Assembly: GCA_965199705.1 (NCBI GenBank)
Contig: OZ241359.1
Location: forward strand, 434,001-498,000
Origin: Azophilus sp965199705
Lineage (GTDB): Bacteria > Pseudomonadota > Gammaproteobacteria > Pseudomonadales > Azotimanducaceae
Reading direction: 5' to 3'
DNA: 64,000 nucleotides
Shown: positions 62,499 through 64,000 of the stretch, in pieces
Position numbering within the stretch: position 1 is the stretch's first letter
Layout of the letters: every line of letters starts with the position of its first letter
Translations under genes and position numbers: made by a program
The notes under the pieces: model-generated
What the model was told of the DNA's origin: nothing
The model's input: the letters and a program-made list of their open reading frames with translations, nothing else
Databases searched by the model: none

Positions 62499-64000
62499 CT
62501 AACGCCTGGCCAACAAGACGCCGCCCAGCGCTGCCGCCAACAGACCGAGCAGCGGCGAATGTTCTTCCAGTCTGGAGAACCACGCGGGTTCCAGAAGCAG
62601 CACCAGGGCGCCCAGCAGCAGGCTGGCGCCTGCCAGCGCCTGCACCCACCTGGCTCTGGCGCCGGGGCCAATGGCCTCGGCGAGCTTGCTGGTTGCCGCC
62701 TGCTGTTGCCTCAGGCTCAATTCCAGCTGGCGCAGGGTGCGGCCCGTGTCGATGATGAGATCGGGCAGTCTGGGTAGCTGTTCAATCAGCTCCGGGGCGC
62801 GTTCGGCAAATTTTCGCAGGCTCGCCAGCGGGCCGACCCGGTTGCGCATCCACCTGGCCATGAACGGCTTGCCCGTCTGCCAGAGATCCAGGGACGGATA
62901 CAGTTCCCGGCCGATCCCCTCCACGTACAGCAGCGTTTTCTGCAACAGCACCAGTTCCGGCTGTATCTCCATGCGAAATCGGGATGCCGTGCGAAACAGC
63001 ACGACCAGGAAGTTGCCGAAGTTGATCTGATCGAGCGGCTTGGCAAAGATCGGGTCGCATACGGCCTGGATGACGCGCTCGAACTCTGCCTCGTCGGTGT
63101 CGATTGGCACCCAACCAGAATCCAGGTGCAGGCGCGCCACCTGGCGATAGTCCCGGTTGAAGAATGCCCACAGATTGCGGGCCAGATATTCTTGGATGCG
63201 TTCGTCGAGTTGCCCCATCGTGGCGCAGTCCAGGGCGATGTAGCGCGGCGACAGGGGATCCCGGAAATCCACGAAGATGTTGCCGGGGTGCATGTCACCG
63301 TGGAAGTAGTTGTGTTCGAAAACCTGGGTAAAGAAAACCTCAAGCCCGCGCTTCGCCAATTCCGCCAGGTCCACGTTGTGCGCCTTGAGGCTGGCGATGT
63401 CGTTGATCGGCACGCCCTTGATGCGCTCCACGACCAGCACGTTGGCGCGGGTCAGGTCATGGCGCACCTTGGGCACATAGAGCAGATGAGAGTCGGTGAA
63501 GTTGTCGCGCAGCTGCTGGGTATTGGCGCCCTCGATACGCAGGTCCACTTCCTGCAGGAGGGTGCGGGCGTGATCGCGCACCACTTCCGGCAGGTGCATC
63601 CTGCGCGCAAATGCGGACTGCCGGTCAGCCCAATTGGCCAGTCTCGCCAATACGGCGAGGTCTGCATGCATCACCTCCAGAATGTCCGGGCGCACCACCT
63701 TGACGACAACATCTGAGCCGTCAACCAGCGTGGCGCGGTGCACCTGGGCGATCGACGCAGAAGCCACCGGGGTTTCCACGAAATATGCGATCTGTTCCGC
63801 AAAGGCGTCACCGAGCGCTTCTTGCACAAGGGCGCGGGCCTCCGCACCCGGAAAAGGCGGCACATCGGCTTGCAGTTTCGCGAGTTCGTCTGCGTAATCG
63901 TCCGGCAGCAGGTCGCGCCGGGTGGAGAGCATCTGGCCGAGCTTGACGAACACCGGGCCAAGAGCTTCCAGGGCCAGGCGCAGGCGTCGCGCATGAGCGG
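62499..64000 (-). CDS. ubiB: Ubiquinone biosynthesis ABC1-type kinase UbiB, 5' end cut by window edge
   Basis: About 500 codons are visible from RLRLALEALGPVFVKLGQML onward; the first ~40-50 residues lie outside. The KxGQ motif (VKLGQMLSTRRDLLP) is diagnostic of the UbiB/ADCK family, and PVASASIAQVHRATL is the A-rich loop replacing the glycine-rich loop of kinases. FHGDMHPGNIFVDF is the catalytic/HGDxHPxN motif, and YIALDCATMGQL the DFG-equivalent. Two C-terminal membrane helices (ALAGASLLLGALVLLLEPAW) anchor it. Its ATPase activity supports the coenzyme Q biosynthetic complex. Confidence 0.95.
   Translation of the reverse strand, partial: AHARRLRLALEALGPVFVKLGQMLSTRRDLLPDDYADELAKLQADVPPFPGAEARALVQEALGDAFAEQIAYFVETPVASASIAQVHRATLVDGSDVVVKVVRPDILEVMHADLAVLARLANWADRQSAFARRMHLPEVVRDHARTLLQEVDLRIEGANTQQLRDNFTDSHLLYVPKVRHDLTRANVLVVERIKGVPINDIASLKAHNVDLAELAKRGLEVFFTQVFEHNYFHGDMHPGNIFVDFRDPLSPRYIALDCATMGQLDERIQEYLARNLWAFFNRDYRQVARLHLDSGWVPIDTDEAEFERVIQAVCDPIFAKPLDQINFGNFLVVLFRTASRFRMEIQPELVLLQKTLLYVEGIGRELYPSLDLWQTGKPFMARWMRNRVGPLASLRKFAERAPELIEQLPRLPDLIIDTGRTLRQLELSLRQQQAATSKLAEAIGPGARARWVQALAGASLLLGALVLLLEPAWFSRLEEHSPLLGLLAAALGGVLLARR

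Overview
The window is GC-rich bacterial chromosome, most likely from a gammaproteobacterium. The evidence is the order tRNA-Thr/Tyr/Gly/Thr, tuf, tRNA-Trp, secE, nusG, rplKAJL, rpoBC, rpsLG, fusA, tuf, together with Pseudomonas-like neighbourhoods: ilvB-ilvH-ilvC-pssA; radC divergent from coaBC-algC-argB; rpsF-rpsR-rplI; bkdA1-bkdA2-bkdB; tatABC next to ubiB. No species can be named from the sequence alone.

Layout. 1-2.2 kb: a short-chain dehydrogenase cut by the window edge, a SnoaL/NTF2-fold protein and a divergent AraC-type regulator. 2.2-6.4 kb: a small accessory patch holding a wrecked IS1182-like transposase, a small membrane protein, a hicAB module with a palindromic operator, four tandem 23-bp repeats, an AAA/DUF4143 ATPase, a yefM-yoeB module and a stray copy of the yefM start region. 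6.5-17.9 kb: an accessory catabolic block with aldehyde dehydrogenase, crotonase, two SnoaL proteins, an SDR remnant, a PAPS sulfotransferase overlapping an alkylsulfatase-like metallo-beta-lactamase, a tiny Tat-like ORF, a membrane protein and a PQQ/haem alcohol dehydrogenase. It is followed on the minus strand by a nucleotide-sugar-type epimerase and another SDR. It looks like a pathway that oxidises and remodels a hydrophobic alcohol, sterol or terpenoid substrate; the substrate is not evident.

18.1-36.3 kb: the translation/transcription supercluster, with plausible growth-rate-type promoters before the tRNAs and before rpsL. Its two tuf genes are almost identical to each other, yet they use codons very unlike the surrounding ribosomal and polymerase genes except in the last ~80 bases. 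This is the most striking anomaly in the window. The S10 operon does not follow the second tuf; a monooxygenase-like ABM protein and a glutathione transferase do.

36.3-64 kb: mostly housekeeping. A flavin/F420-type oxidoreductase pair; msrP and msrQ separated by the pssA-ilvCHB operon; phhB; DAHP synthase; ribH; smpB; the S6/S18/L9 operon; argB, algC and coaBC (without the dut gene often found between them); radC; the branched-chain 2-oxoacid dehydrogenase E1alpha/E1beta/E2 genes; bamD; rluD-pgeF; tatABC; and a truncated ubiB. A short motif, CCGGATATTGCACCA and close variants, recurs at four gene boundaries and is not explained by any annotation.
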